Below, piece after piece: positions 1-9,064 of a DNA stretch of 53,387 bases. The notes under the pieces were generated by a model. That model was not told the DNA's origin. It did not search any database and saw nothing but the letters and a program-made list of their open reading frames with translations. The translations under genes and the position numbers were made by a program. Every line of letters begins with the position of its first letter. Positions within the stretch are counted from its first letter, which is position 1. This DNA is from Micromonospora deserti (GTDB lineage: Bacteria > Actinomycetota > Actinomycetes > Mycobacteriales > Micromonosporaceae). The stretch is from NCBI RefSeq assembly GCF_003236335.1, contig NZ_POUB01000016.1:1-53387 (forward strand). Reading direction: 5' to 3'.

Positions 1-16
1 GCACACTGATCACCGA

Positions 17-77
17 GACAGCCCTTGGTTATTGATCATCTTCCCTAGACAAGAAGAATGATCAATCAAGGGCTGTC
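17..77. repeat. Imperfect inverted repeat at the left window edge
   Basis: Bases 17-39 and 58-77 are near-perfect reverse complements: GACAGCCCTTGG with a TGATCAT tail faces ATGATCA with AAGGGCTGTC, around an 18-base loop. The arms differ by a 3-base gap. It lies just downstream of the epoxide hydrolase gene, so it could end that transcript, but there is no T-tract. It could also be the paired ends of a lost mobile element. Confidence 0.55.
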
Positions 78-127
78 CCCATGATCAGCCGGGGTCACCG
101 CCCAGCCACCGCTGGTTAAAGATCAAG

Positions 128-1357
128 TTAGCGCAGTGACCGGAAGGCGGTGCGGACCTCTTCTGACAGGAGTTGCGGCTGTTCCCAGGCTGCGAAGTGC
201 CCGCCCCTGTCGAGCTTGTTGTAGTGGATGAGATTGGGATACGCCTGCTCCGCCCAGCTCCTCGGGGTCTCGTAGAGCTCGTCAGGGAAGACGCTCACGG
301 CAGCCGGGACGGAGACGCCCTTGGCGGCGAAGAAGGAGAGCTTGTTCTCCCAGTAGATGCGAGCCGCGGAAACCCCCGTGTTTGTCAGCCAGAAGAGCGT
401 GATGTTGTCGAGGACGTCGTCCCGCGTGAGGCCGACGGGTTGTCCGGCGAAGGCCTGGCAGATCAACTCCAGGCTGGCCGCGTCATGGTCGATCATGTAG
501 CTCGCCAGAGCGATCGGCGAATCCGCGAATCCGGTCAGCGTCTCTGGCCGCGTCCCCATCATGAGGGCGTAGGCGGAGTGCTTCCAGAAGAAGTTCAGCT
601 GCTCGCAGGCCCGCCTCTCCTCGTCGGAGAGGTTGGACGGCAGCGAGGCGAGCGCGTTGCCCGCTCCGGTGATGTCGGACTGGAGCAACCCGTCGATGTC
701 GGGCGGAACTACACCAGGCATATTGGTGTGAATGCCGAGCAGTTCCGGAGGCGCCTGCAGACCCATGACGTCGGTGATGAGCGCTCCCCAGTCGCCGCCC
801 TGCGCCACGAACCGCGTGTAGCCGAGGCGCTTCATCAGCTCAAGCCAGGCACGCGCTATGCGCTCGGGGCCCCAGCCGGGCGTGGTCGGCTTGCCCGAGA
901 AGCCGTAGCCGGGCATCGACGGGATCACCAAGTGGAAGGCGTCCGAGGCGTCCGCCCCGTGCGCCGTCGGATCGGTGAGCGGACCGACGATCTTCAGCTG
1001 CTCGATGACCGAGCCGGGCCAGCCGTGCGTGACGATGAGCGGCAAGGCGTCGTCGTGCTTAGAGCGGACGTGGATGAAGTGGATGTCGAGCCCGTCGATC
1101 TCGGTGATGAACTGCGGTAGGGCGTTCAGCCGCGCCTCGACCTTGCGCCAGTCGTACTCCTTCTCCCAGTAGCGCGCGAGGGCCTGACTCGTGGCGAGCG
1201 GAACGCCCTGCGACTGATCGTCGACCGTCTCCTTCTCGGGCCAGCGGGTGGACGCGATACGTGCGCGCAGCGCCTCGAGGTCCGCGTCGGGAATCTCGAT
1301 CCTGAACGGCCGGATGTCCGTTGCGGTGCGGGTCCGCGTCTCGGTCCTGACGGCCAC
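128..1357 (-). CDS. Epoxide hydrolase, EHN-type alpha/beta hydrolase
   Basis: The 409-residue product matches microsomal-type epoxide hydrolases in length. The N-terminal EHN domain (about 15-120) holds the RWPE motif typical of the family. HGWPG (111-115) forms the oxyanion hole, and GGDWG (187-191) places the nucleophilic aspartate at D189. PGYGFS at 149-154 follows the family pattern, and a late histidine in RGGHFAAWE completes the triad. The enzyme should open epoxides to diols in the cytoplasm; the substrate is unknown. It is the last gene of a minus-strand run, 37 bases after msrA. The ATG is preceded by a GGAAAGGAGG-like ribosome site near 1364-1374. No signal peptide is seen. Confidence 0.9.
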   Translation of the reverse strand: MAVRTETRTRTATDIRPFRIEIPDADLEALRARIASTRWPEKETVDDQSQGVPLATSQALARYWEKEYDWRKVEARLNALPQFITEIDGLDIHFIHVRSKHDDALPLIVTHGWPGSVIEQLKIVGPLTDPTAHGADASDAFHLVIPSMPGYGFSGKPTTPGWGPERIARAWLELMKRLGYTRFVAQGGDWGALITDVMGLQAPPELLGIHTNMPGVVPPDIDGLLQSDITGAGNALASLPSNLSDEERRACEQLNFFWKHSAYALMMGTRPETLTGFADSPIALASYMIDHDAASLELICQAFAGQPVGLTRDDVLDNITLFWLTNTGVSAARIYWENKLSFFAAKGVSVPAAVSVFPDELYETPRSWAEQAYPNLIHYNKLDRGGHFAAWEQPQLLSEEVRTAFRSLR

Positions 1358-1394
1358 GTGGGCCTCCTTTCCTCGGAGTTGGTTCCGCTGGTCA

Positions 1395-1913
1395 CTAGGT
1401 GCGGTTCTCCCCTCGGCGGGGGAGCTTCCAGTCCGGCCGCACGAAGTGGCAGGTGTAACCGCCGGGATTTCGCTCCAGGTAGTCCTGGTGTTCCGGCTCG
1501 GCCTCCCAGAACGGGCCAGCGGGGCTGACCTCGGTGACCACCTTGCCCGGCCACAGACCGGAGGCGTCGACGTCGGCGATCGTGTCCTCCGCGACCTGCC
1601 GCTGCTGGTCGTCGCAGTAGAAGATGGCCGACCGGTAGCTCGTTCCCACGTCGTTGCCTTGACGATTCTTCGTGGTCGGGTCGTGGACCTGGAAGAAAAA
1701 CTCGAGGAGGTCCCGGTAGGACAGTGTGTCCGGGTCGTAGACGATCTCGATCGCCTCGGCGTGCGAACCGTGGTTGTGGTACGTCGCGTTCGGCACGTCC
1801 CCGCCGGTGTATCCGACCCTGGTGCTGATCACGCCGGGCCGTTTCCGGATGAGATCCTGCATCCCCCAGAAGCAGCCGCCAGCCAGGATCGCCTTCTCCG
1901 TCGTATCGGTCAC
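1395..1913 (-). CDS. msrA: Peptide methionine-S-sulfoxide reductase MsrA
   Basis: The 172-residue protein has the MsrA signature GCFWG at 13-17, with catalytic Cys14, followed by GYTGG and the conserved H-A-E-A-I-E segment. MsrA reduces methionine-S-sulfoxide in oxidised proteins using thioredoxin. C-terminal cysteines that could resolve the disulfide are sparse; one lies in the GGYTCHF segment. It sits 45 bases downstream of a thioredoxin-fold protein and 37 bases upstream of the epoxide hydrolase, so the run looks like one oxidative-damage operon. A cytoplasmic location is expected because there is no leader peptide. Confidence 0.95.
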   Translation of the reverse strand: MTDTTEKAILAGGCFWGMQDLIRKRPGVISTRVGYTGGDVPNATYHNHGSHAEAIEIVYDPDTLSYRDLLEFFFQVHDPTTKNRQGNDVGTSYRSAIFYCDDQQRQVAEDTIADVDASGLWPGKVVTEVSPAGPFWEAEPEHQDYLERNPGGYTCHFVRPDWKLPRRGENRT

Positions 1914-1958
1914 ATCGCTCCCCTCCCCCGTTTGAGTGCTCGACCGTCAGGACATGCC

Positions 1959-2846
1959 CTACGGGCCGAACGTGAAGACGTACGCGCGGAAACCGGGTTG
2001 GTCGGTGACGAGGCTGAGCAGATAGTCGTTCCGGGACGCGTTGGCGACGAGCCGGATCATGGCCGCCCGGTCGATCCGCGCCACCGCGTCCGGGCCGACG
2101 TCGGCGCCGCGCTCGTCGCCGATCGGCTGCCCGTCGAGCAGCACCTGGATCGCGGCCTGCCCAGCTGTACCCGGATCGACGACGAGGTTCACCTCGCCGG
2201 CGTTGAAGGGCAGGGCGAGCTCGCCGGTGCCGCTGGCGAGTTCGACGTACTCGCCGCTGCTTCGCCAGTCGCCGGTCACCGTGAAGGTGCCCGGCGCGCC
2301 CCGGTCGGCGCCGAGGTACGTCTCGGGTGTGATGCCGAGGTAGGAGGGCTCACCGGTGGTGGCGAAGGCCATCGCCTCGGGGCTGACCGGCGGCAGCTTG
2401 GTGCGGGGCGCCCTGATCTCGATGAGCCGCCGGATCTCCGACTCCACCCGCTCGTAGGCGCCCTCGCCGACCCACCGGTCGACGAGTCTTCCGTTCGCGT
2501 CGAAGAGGTACTTCGCCGGCCAGGCGTCGTTGCCGAGGGCCCGCCAGATTGTGAAGTCGTTGTCGATCGCGATGGGGTAGGTGAGTCCATGGTCGCGGAT
2601 CGCCCGGTCGATGTTCTCGGCGTGCCTGCCGAACTCGAACTCGGGCGCGTGCACGCCGACGACGGTCAGGCCGAGATCCGCGTAGTCGCGGTGCCACGCC
2701 TTGACGTAGGGCGCCGTGCGGATCCAGTTGACGCAGGTGTACTCCCAGATGTCGATCAGGACCACCCGGCCGCGCAGGTCCTCGGGGGGCAGCGGCGGCG
2801 AGTTCACCCACCGCTCGGCAGTGAGGGAAGGGAGCTGCAGGGTCAC
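1959..2846 (-). CDS. Thioredoxin-fold (redoxin/DipZ C-terminal-like) protein lacking the second active-site Cys
   Basis: The 295-residue protein starts with a TlpA/AhpC-like domain. WEYTCVNW (34-41) sits where DipZ-like proteins carry a CxxC, but here it reads C38-V-N-W41, so the resolving cysteine is a tryptophan. The cis-proline region is WPAKYLF. A C-terminal beta-rich half resembles the domain that follows redoxin in DipZ-like proteins. With one cysteine it could act by glutathione- or mycothiol-like chemistry or be redox-silent. The start codon overlaps the upstream DUF1223 stop by four bases, so the two are translationally coupled. No signal peptide or membrane helix is seen. Confidence 0.85.
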   Translation of the reverse strand: MTLQLPSLTAERWVNSPPLPPEDLRGRVVLIDIWEYTCVNWIRTAPYVKAWHRDYADLGLTVVGVHAPEFEFGRHAENIDRAIRDHGLTYPIAIDNDFTIWRALGNDAWPAKYLFDANGRLVDRWVGEGAYERVESEIRRLIEIRAPRTKLPPVSPEAMAFATTGEPSYLGITPETYLGADRGAPGTFTVTGDWRSSGEYVELASGTGELALPFNAGEVNLVVDPGTAGQAAIQVLLDGQPIGDERGADVGPDAVARIDRAAMIRLVANASRNDYLLSLVTDQPGFRAYVFTFGP

Positions 2847-3592
2847 GTCCGTCGTCCCGCCGCCAGGTCGACGGCCGCGGCGCCGACAATGGCCTTGTCA
2901 CCGTCGTTCTGGACGTAGCCGACGACCGAGGCGTGTCCAGGATCGAGATCCGGCGGCACCTCGAGTTCGACCCGCCCGCGACCCAGGTCCACCTTCGCGG
3001 ACGTGAAGGCGCGCACCACGCTGTCCTGCCGCAGCCTTCGCCCCGCGTTCTCGCCCCGGGGAACCTCGTTCTCCAAGCCACGTTCCACGACCGCCACGTT
3101 CATCACCGCCCTCGCCGGCAGCCGCTCGGCCTCATAGTCGACCACCACCCACCGCCCACCGCCCGTGCCCCCGGCGGCATCCTCGACCGACAGTGTGAGC
3201 GGCGTGATGGCTGCGGAGGCTAGGGCGGACGCGATCGCCTTCGACGCCTGCCGATGGTCGGAGCCGACGAACTCGGCGCTGCCGTTGACGACCATCTGTG
3301 GCGTGTACAACCCCCCGGAGCCGAAGGCGCGCGCGTAGTCCTCCTGCCGGCGGGTGTACGCCCCGTCGGCGAACGGATCGGCCCAGCCCAGGTGGTCCCA
3401 GTAGTCGACGTGGAAACCGAGGGCGTAGACGGGCTGCCCCCGCTCCCGGGCCTCGCGATCAATCTCGGACAGCACGTCCTCAGCCGGAGGGCAGCTGTTG
3501 CAGCCCTGGGAGGTGAACATCTCCACGACGGCGAAGCCGCCACCGGCCGGCGCGGGGGCGGTGTTCGACCCGGTGCGCGAGGTGTCCGTCAT
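2843..3592 (-). CDS. DUF1223 domain protein
   Basis: The 249-residue product matches the DUF1223 family: FTSQGCNSCPPAE near residues 27-39 gives a CxxC in a thioredoxin-like fold. It is followed by the family-typical HVDYWDHLGW, the RQxxYA segment, and a TPQMVVNG stretch where redox proteins have the cis-proline. Function is unknown; the fold and neighbours (thioredoxin-like protein, MsrA) suggest thiol chemistry in oxidative stress. Many DUF1223 proteins are exported, but this one begins with a polar, Ala/Pro-rich stretch and shows no leader. It is the first intact gene of the operon and couples to the next by ATGA. Confidence 0.85.
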   Translation of the reverse strand: MTDTSRTGSNTAPAPAGGGFAVVEMFTSQGCNSCPPAEDVLSEIDREARERGQPVYALGFHVDYWDHLGWADPFADGAYTRRQEDYARAFGSGGLYTPQMVVNGSAEFVGSDHRQASKAIASALASAAITPLTLSVEDAAGGTGGGRWVVVDYEAERLPARAVMNVAVVERGLENEVPRGENAGRRLRQDSVVRAFTSAKVDLGRGRVELEVPPDLDPGHASVVGYVQNDGDKAIVGAAAVDLAAGRRT

Positions 3593-3667
3593 GGCGCATC
3601 CTCCTCGGTCGGTCCTGCGGGCGGCCCTGACCTTCCCGTTCCGCCCGCGGCCATTCCCGAGACCTGG

Positions 3668-3816
3668 CCGCCGTCGCCCCCTCCCCGGTACGGGCCAGGA
3701 ACCCCCTCAGCGCCGCCAGCGTCTCGTCCGGGGCCTGTGTGGCGACCAGTGCCGCGCCGGGGATGACCACTCGCTGCACGTCGTCCGGGCCGGGCTTCAG
3801 CCCCTCCGCGGCCTAG
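3668..3816 (-). pseudogene. C-terminal remnant of an alpha/beta hydrolase cut by IS701
   Basis: Read from the IS edge, the frame gives VQRVVIPGAALVATQAPDE followed by TLAALRGFLAR. This resembles the last strand and helix of alpha/beta hydrolases, where the catalytic His normally sits in a GAGH motif; here it reads GAAL. The rest of the gene should continue past the IS, but no matching frame exists right of 5248. The frame has no stop before it runs into the DUF1223 gene, so the 3' end is also degenerate. It may have been the first gene of the redox operon. Confidence 0.55.
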
Positions 3817-5248
3817 TAGTGCTTTGTTAGGTTCGGTGGCGTTTGTTGCGGTGTAGCGGTTTGACGGGTTGGTGGCAGGTGATGCAGGCGCCGGTCCAGG
3901 TCGCGAGGAGTCGTTGCAGCTCGCGGATGACGGTGTAGAGGGTCAGGCCGGCGCAGCCGCTTTTGGGTCCAGGCGTAGTTCGGTGATGAACAGGTGCGCG
4001 GCGGTGACCAGGGTGACGTGGCGGTGCCAGCCGATCCAGGAGCGGCCTTCGAAGTGGTCCAGACCGAGGCCGGTCTTCAACTCGCGGTAGTCGTGTTCGA
4101 TCCGCCAGCGGATCTTGCCGTAGCGGACCAGGTCGGTGTGGCTGGTCGCCTCGGGGAGGCTGGACAGCCAGTACTTGACTGGCTCGGCCTGATCGTCGGG
4201 CCACTGGGCGATCAGCCACCGCTCAGGCAGGAGGCCGTCGACGTCCCGGGCGACGCGATGCCCGGCGGGACGCACCCGCAGGAAGACGAACTGGGAGCTC
4301 ATCGCGCCTTTCGAGCCCTCCCGCCAGGTGATCGTCTCGGCAGCGGAACGTCCGGCGGCGCGGACGTGTTCGACCAGACTGATCGCCGTTTTCGGGTAGC
4401 GCGGCTCGGTGCGCGTCGGTGGGCGGCCCCGCCCGGACCACACCCGCTCGACTGGCCGCGCGTCCGGCTTGTGGGCGAGGGCGTCGCCTTTGACCTGCAT
4501 GATGTAGCCGATCCCACGCTGGTCCAAGGCGCTGCGAAACTGGCTGTTGTCCCCGTATCCGGCGTCGGCTGCCAGCAGCGGCGGCCACAGCCCGTGGTCG
4601 GCCAGTTCGTCGAGCATCTCCACCACCAGTGCCCACTTCGGCCGATGACGCTCCTGATCGGGGATGCCGCAGCGGGCTCGGCGAGCGGCCACCCCGGGAC
4701 GGGCGGCCTCGTCAACGGCTTGGTCGTCCCACGACGTCGGGAGAAACAGCCGCCAGTCCAGAGGACACGACGCGGTATCAGTCACGGCGTGGACACTCAC
4801 CCCGATCTGGCAGTTCGCCACCTTGCCCAACGTGCCGGAGTACTGCCGGGCCACGCCCGGCGAACTCTTGCCGCCCTTCGGAAAGCCGGTATCGTCAACC
4901 ACCCACGCCACCGGCTCGACCACCTCGTCCGTCCGGCGGGCCAGCCGCATCCGCACCCCCGTGGTGTCCCACGTCGAGGTCGTCACGAACTGCTGCAACC
5001 CCTGATGATCAACCCCGAGCCGATCCGCCAGCGGCTGCATCGACTTGCGCCGCCCGTCCAACAGCAGACCCCGCAGATACGTGCCACCCTTCGCCCGCTG
5101 ATCCGACCGCGCCAGCGGGGTGAACACGTCCGCAGCGAATGCCTCAAGCCGTTGCCGCACAAGGGAAAGCTCGTCAGGGGTCACCTCAACATCGAACTAC
5201 CCGAACCACCCCGGCGACTCAACGACACGCCGACCTAACAAAGCACTA
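3817..5248 (-). mobile_element. IS701-family insertion sequence with 16-bp perfect terminal repeats
   Basis: TAGTGCTTTGTTAGGT at 3817-3832 is repeated exactly in inverse at 5233-5248. The element is 1,432 bp with one transposase gene. Outside the ends lie CTAG (3813-3816) and CTAA (5249-5252). Both fit the YTAR target that IS701 elements duplicate, but they are not identical, so this copy was probably involved in a later recombination or deletion. Confidence 0.92.
3943..5184 (-). CDS. IS701-family transposase
   Basis: The 413-residue DDE transposase is of full length and has no frameshift. The first catalytic Asp lies in WVVDDTGFPKGG and the second in LAADAGYGD. The late Glu region is WRIEHDYRELKTGLGLDHFEGR, the typical YREMK-like box of the IS4/IS701 clade. 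It catalyses cut-and-paste movement of the element at 3817-5248. Intact ends and gene suggest it may still be active. It is transcribed against the downstream NTPase gene, so it should not drive that gene. Confidence 0.93.
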   Translation of the reverse strand: MTPDELSLVRQRLEAFAADVFTPLARSDQRAKGGTYLRGLLLDGRRKSMQPLADRLGVDHQGLQQFVTTSTWDTTGVRMRLARRTDEVVEPVAWVVDDTGFPKGGKSSPGVARQYSGTLGKVANCQIGVSVHAVTDTASCPLDWRLFLPTSWDDQAVDEAARPGVAARRARCGIPDQERHRPKWALVVEMLDELADHGLWPPLLAADAGYGDNSQFRSALDQRGIGYIMQVKGDALAHKPDARPVERVWSGRGRPPTRTEPRYPKTAISLVEHVRAAGRSAAETITWREGSKGAMSSQFVFLRVRPAGHRVARDVDGLLPERWLIAQWPDDQAEPVKYWLSSLPEATSHTDLVRYGKIRWRIEHDYRELKTGLGLDHFEGRSWIGWHRHVTLVTAAHLFITELRLDPKAAAPA

Positions 5249-5370
5249 CTAACCGCCGCCCCCAGCGATCGGAACCAATCGCCCTGAAGCGGCACCCAGC
5301 GCCGGGTGCACCCTCACAGGCGCACGAGTCACGCGTACGCACATGCCGCGAACAAGTCGGACCACGTTCG

Positions 5371-5376
5371 TAAGAT
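5371..5376 (+). promoter_or_regulatory. Possible -10 box of a leaderless transcript
   Basis: TAAGAT lies seven bases before the ATG at 5384 and no purine-rich ribosome site is present. This is the spacing of leaderless actinobacterial mRNAs, where transcription starts at the start codon. No clear -35 element is seen. Confidence 0.35.
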
Positions 5377-5383
5377 TTCGTCC

Positions 5384-8300
5384 ATGTCACGAGTGCGCCC
5401 GGGCCGACAGTCCGCACCACAGCCCGACATGCCGGTCCTTCGGAGTCTCGGACCCACGTACGAGGAGAACCTGCACGGGCGGCACGCAGCGGTCCTCCTC
5501 AAGGTCCTGGCCGACAGGTCCGCGAACGGCGCGACGAACATCGCGCTCGCGGGACACTACGGCAGCGGAAAGAGCAGTGTCATCCGCGGCGTCCAGGCGG
5601 GTCTGGACAAGCGGAAGATCAACTGGGTCAATCTGTCGCTGTCGAGCCTGGGCATCGATGACACGAAGCGGGCGCGTATCCAGGAGGACGGGACGCTCGC
5701 GCCACTGACGAACCTCATTCAGAAGGAGATCGTTAAGCAGCTCCTCTATCGGAAGGCGCCTGCGGACATGCCGGGGTCGAGGTACTTCCGCATCGACTCG
5801 TTCCGGCCCTGGCCGGCGGTGATTTGGGGTGCCGCGGTCGCGGTTGGGTTCTTCGTGGTCGCGGTCCTGCTCGGGCTGGTGAATCGCGTGGAGAAGATGG
5901 GGCCCCAGGCCCTGGTCACCAGTCATGGCTGGGTGCCGTGGGCCATCGTCGCTGGGTTCGGCGTGTTCCTGGGCGTGATCTGGTTCCTGGGTTTGCGTGC
6001 TCTGCAGAGCCGGGTGCGGGTGGAAAGCGTCTCTGCGGGCGGAGCGGCCGTCACGCTAAGCGCCAAGGAGAACTCGTACTTCGATGAGTACCTCGACGAG
6101 ATCGTCTACTTCTTCCAGAAGACGAAGACCCAGGTCGCGATCTTTGAGGACCTGGACCGGTTCAGGGACCCTCACATCTTCGAGACGCTACGTGAACTGA
6201 ACACCGTCTTGAACAACTCCGAGCAGATCAAGTCACGGCCGGTTCGGTTCGTGTACGCGGTCCGCGACAGCATCTTCGAGCAACTCAACGTCGACGCCGC
6301 CCCGGGCGGCGACGCGGACGCCGGTACCGATGCTGCAGCGCTTCGTGCGTCAGCTCTGGAATCCGCCCCGTCGGCGAACAGGACGAAGTTCTTCGACCTG
6401 GTCGTCCCGATGGTTCCGTTCATCACGCATCGTTCGGCGCGGGACCTGTTGGCGGCGGAGTTCGCCGAATCGGATGAGCGACCTTCGACTGCGCTAGTGA
6501 ATCTGGTCGGCGCGCATCTGACCGACATGCGCCTGATTCGCAACATTCGGAATGAGTTCGAGATCTACCGCGCCTCGGTCCTTGGAGAGAAGGGCCTCAA
6601 GGGCCTCACCGCGGACCGACTGTTCGCGATGATGGTTTACAAGAACCTCCACCTGGAGGACTTCGAGGCCATCCGACTTGGAACGAGCAAGATCGACGAG
6701 GTCCACCAGGCTTTCCGCGACATGGTCAAGTATCAGACCGGCCACCAGGCAGCGGTCAGCAAGGATGCACTAGACCGGGTCGCGTCGAACGCCGTGTGGG
6801 ACAGGCACGCGAAGGTCGCTGGCGAACGGCTCCAGGAGGTGCTGCCGATTGTTTACCGAGCGTCGCGGCGCGGTGGCGTGCCGGTCCTTCAATACCAGTC
6901 GAAGCACTACGAGCTCTCGGACCTTACGTCCGGCGACTTTTGGAGGTCGCTGCACGAGACCCGCAAAGGAGTGCAATTTGCCCAACCCGGATACCATGGC
7001 GTGGACCTGTCGTTCGATGACGTGATCGCGCTGGTCGGGGATGCAGCGGCTGCGCTGGATGATGCCGTCGAAGCCGATGCCACGAGTCTCCAGCGCGACT
7101 CCCGGGCAGCGCTGGAGACCAAGGACTTCGTCGCGAAAGCCACGATGGCGCAGCTCATGGCGAGGACGGACCTGGTCATGCCCACCGACAGCGGCGTCGA
7201 ACGCAACCTGGATGCCATCGTCGCCGACCTCGTGTCGCCCTTGGCCCACGACCTCCTCGCCATGGGCTACATCGACGAGAACTTCACCCTGTACTGCTCG
7301 GACTACCACGGCATCGCCATCAGCGTCAGCGCGATGAACTTTATCCTCCACTGCGTCCAGGCCGACCGCGCAGACCACCGCTTCCGGTTCGACGAGGCTG
7401 CCTCCGTCGACGCGGTTGAGAAGGAGATGGGCGCCCGCTTCCTCGACGGCGAGAGCGTCTTCAACCTCGAGGTCTTCGACCACTACCTGCCCACGCGCCC
7501 CGAGCGGCTCGACAAGGCACTCGACAAGCTCGTCATGCGCGCCGGGACCGACTCCTCCTTCATCGATGCCTACCTTACGGACGGTGCGTCCCGGGAACTC
7601 TTCGTAAGCCAACTGGCTCCTCGCTGGAAGGGTGCGTTCGTCCATCTGGTCGAGAAAGCCCCGATCGACGTCGCGACGGCCATCGTGCTTATCGATGCCG
7701 CTGTCCGGAGCGCTGATCGAGACGTCGACTACGACTCCTCGGACCGGGTCGCAGAGCTTTTCTCGGAGCATTACGCCCAGATGCAGGCGTTTGTCGGGAC
7801 CGTGGAGCCATCAAAGGCCGCTGACGTGGCGGTCCTGGTTCGTCGTCTCGGCGCCCAGGTCAGCGACCTCGCGGTGCTGGGGGACACACAGCGCAAGGAG
7901 GTGGTCACGGCTAGCCTTTACCCGGTCACACGGGCGAACCTGTCCACGGCACTCGGTGAAGGTACCCCGCTGGCCCTTGACGTGGTGAAGGCAACCAACG
8001 CGACCGTCTACGAGCACATCCTCGACAACGTGGACAGCTACCTCCATGCCCGCGAGGAGGACGAAGTGACCGTCGATGCCCCGGAGGAGTTCGTCGCGGT
8101 GCTGAATGACGTCGCCGGTGCCGCCGAATCGGCGGTGCTGCCGGTTGCGAAGGGTGCGTCGGAGGCGTGCGAGGTGGCCGACCTGGAGGACCTCGACGGT
8201 ACGGCATGGACCGCGGTGGTGTCGGCGAGCCGGTTCGCGCCGACCGTCTGGAACGTGAGCCAGTTCGTAGCAAAGTTCGGCGTCAGCGAGGAACTGGTGA

Positions 8301-9064
8301 AGACCCTGAACAGCCTCGACCTCACCGAGGTCGAGGAGGTGGAGGAGGAGTCCAGGTACGACCTCGGGTACGCGCTGGCTAATGCCGAGGACCTGGACCC
8401 GGCAGCGAGAGTCCGGCTGGTGGAGCAGCTCAAGCTCCCCGGCGGTTTGAATCCCGAACGCCTGATCCACGCCGGGCTCAAGCTGCTCCCGGCACTGCTG
8501 GCCGCCGAACTGGTACCGGATGCTGCCGAGACATATGCACGTGTGGGCGGTTGCCCGTTCGCGTTCCGCGAGGAGTACTTCGCGGCGTCGAAAGGCCTGG
8601 CGTCCTACGTGTGCGAGCTACCGCTATCGAGCGACGACCTGCCCAAGGTGATGCGGAGTCGACGTGTGGCACCGGCCGTTAAGCGGGCGATCGCCGAGGA
8701 CGCGGAGTTCGTACACGGCCGGTTGTCCAGGCAGGGCGCGATCGCGATCTGTGAGTGGGCGGCCAAGGGCAATACTGTCTCGGTGGAGCTGCTGGTCAAG
8801 CTCAGCGAAGCCGGAGCGCCGGCCGAGCACATCCTGAGTCTGCTGGAACCCCACCTCCCTGACATCAAGCTGCCGGTGTTGGACCAGATTCTTCTGGCGC
8901 TCGGCGACGAGTACGAACCGCTCACCAGGGTCGGAGGCCACCGTCCGAAGTTGAAGGAACGGGACGGGACCGAGAAGCTGCTCAATGAGCTAAAGCGCCG
9001 CGACCGGGTCAGTTCGTTCAGCCAAGCGTTGCTCGGTGGCATCCGGGTCAACATGCGTCATTGA
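5384..9064 (+). CDS. Large membrane P-loop NTPase of the YobI/KAP type
   Basis: The 1,226-residue protein opens with Walker A GHYGSGKS (57-64, Lys63). Two hydrophobic helices follow at about 145-165 and 183-208. Walker B is VAIFEDLD (251-258), then a DRFRDP segment and a sensor-like FVYAVRD. Two membrane helices inserted between the Walker motifs are characteristic of KAP/YobI-like NTPases. The remaining ~900 residues are helical, acidic and repetitive-looking, with no enzyme motif I recognise; they may be a helical-repeat sensor or scaffold. The frame opens at 5306, but the ATG at 5384 fits better because a -10 box sits just before it. It stands alone between an IS701 and a gene-poor stretch. 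Related families often occur in bacterial conflict systems; defence is an inference here. Confidence 0.8.
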   Translation: MSRVRPGRQSAPQPDMPVLRSLGPTYEENLHGRHAAVLLKVLADRSANGATNIALAGHYGSGKSSVIRGVQAGLDKRKINWVNLSLSSLGIDDTKRARIQEDGTLAPLTNLIQKEIVKQLLYRKAPADMPGSRYFRIDSFRPWPAVIWGAAVAVGFFVVAVLLGLVNRVEKMGPQALVTSHGWVPWAIVAGFGVFLGVIWFLGLRALQSRVRVESVSAGGAAVTLSAKENSYFDEYLDEIVYFFQKTKTQVAIFEDLDRFRDPHIFETLRELNTVLNNSEQIKSRPVRFVYAVRDSIFEQLNVDAAPGGDADAGTDAAALRASALESAPSANRTKFFDLVVPMVPFITHRSARDLLAAEFAESDERPSTALVNLVGAHLTDMRLIRNIRNEFEIYRASVLGEKGLKGLTADRLFAMMVYKNLHLEDFEAIRLGTSKIDEVHQAFRDMVKYQTGHQAAVSKDALDRVASNAVWDRHAKVAGERLQEVLPIVYRASRRGGVPVLQYQSKHYELSDLTSGDFWRSLHETRKGVQFAQPGYHGVDLSFDDVIALVGDAAAALDDAVEADATSLQRDSRAALETKDFVAKATMAQLMARTDLVMPTDSGVERNLDAIVADLVSPLAHDLLAMGYIDENFTLYCSDYHGIAISVSAMNFILHCVQADRADHRFRFDEAASVDAVEKEMGARFLDGESVFNLEVFDHYLPTRPERLDKALDKLVMRAGTDSSFIDAYLTDGASRELFVSQLAPRWKGAFVHLVEKAPIDVATAIVLIDAAVRSADRDVDYDSSDRVAELFSEHYAQMQAFVGTVEPSKAADVAVLVRRLGAQVSDLAVLGDTQRKEVVTASLYPVTRANLSTALGEGTPLALDVVKATNATVYEHILDNVDSYLHAREEDEVTVDAPEEFVAVLNDVAGAAESAVLPVAKGASEACEVADLEDLDGTAWTAVVSASRFAPTVWNVSQFVAKFGVSEELVKTLNSLDLTEVEEVEEESRYDLGYALANAEDLDPAARVRLVEQLKLPGGLNPERLIHAGLKLLPALLAAELVPDAAETYARVGGCPFAFREEYFAASKGLASYVCELPLSSDDLPKVMRSRRVAPAVKRAIAEDAEFVHGRLSRQGAIAICEWAAKGNTVSVELLVKLSEAGAPAEHILSLLEPHLPDIKLPVLDQILLALGDEYEPLTRVGGHRPKLKERDGTEKLLNELKRRDRVSSFSQALLGGIRVNMRH

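Noticed and set aside
1248..2918. 556-codon plus-strand open frame
   Set aside because: It runs antisense to msrA and the thioredoxin-like gene, has no domain, and is the usual shadow of high-GC coding DNA.
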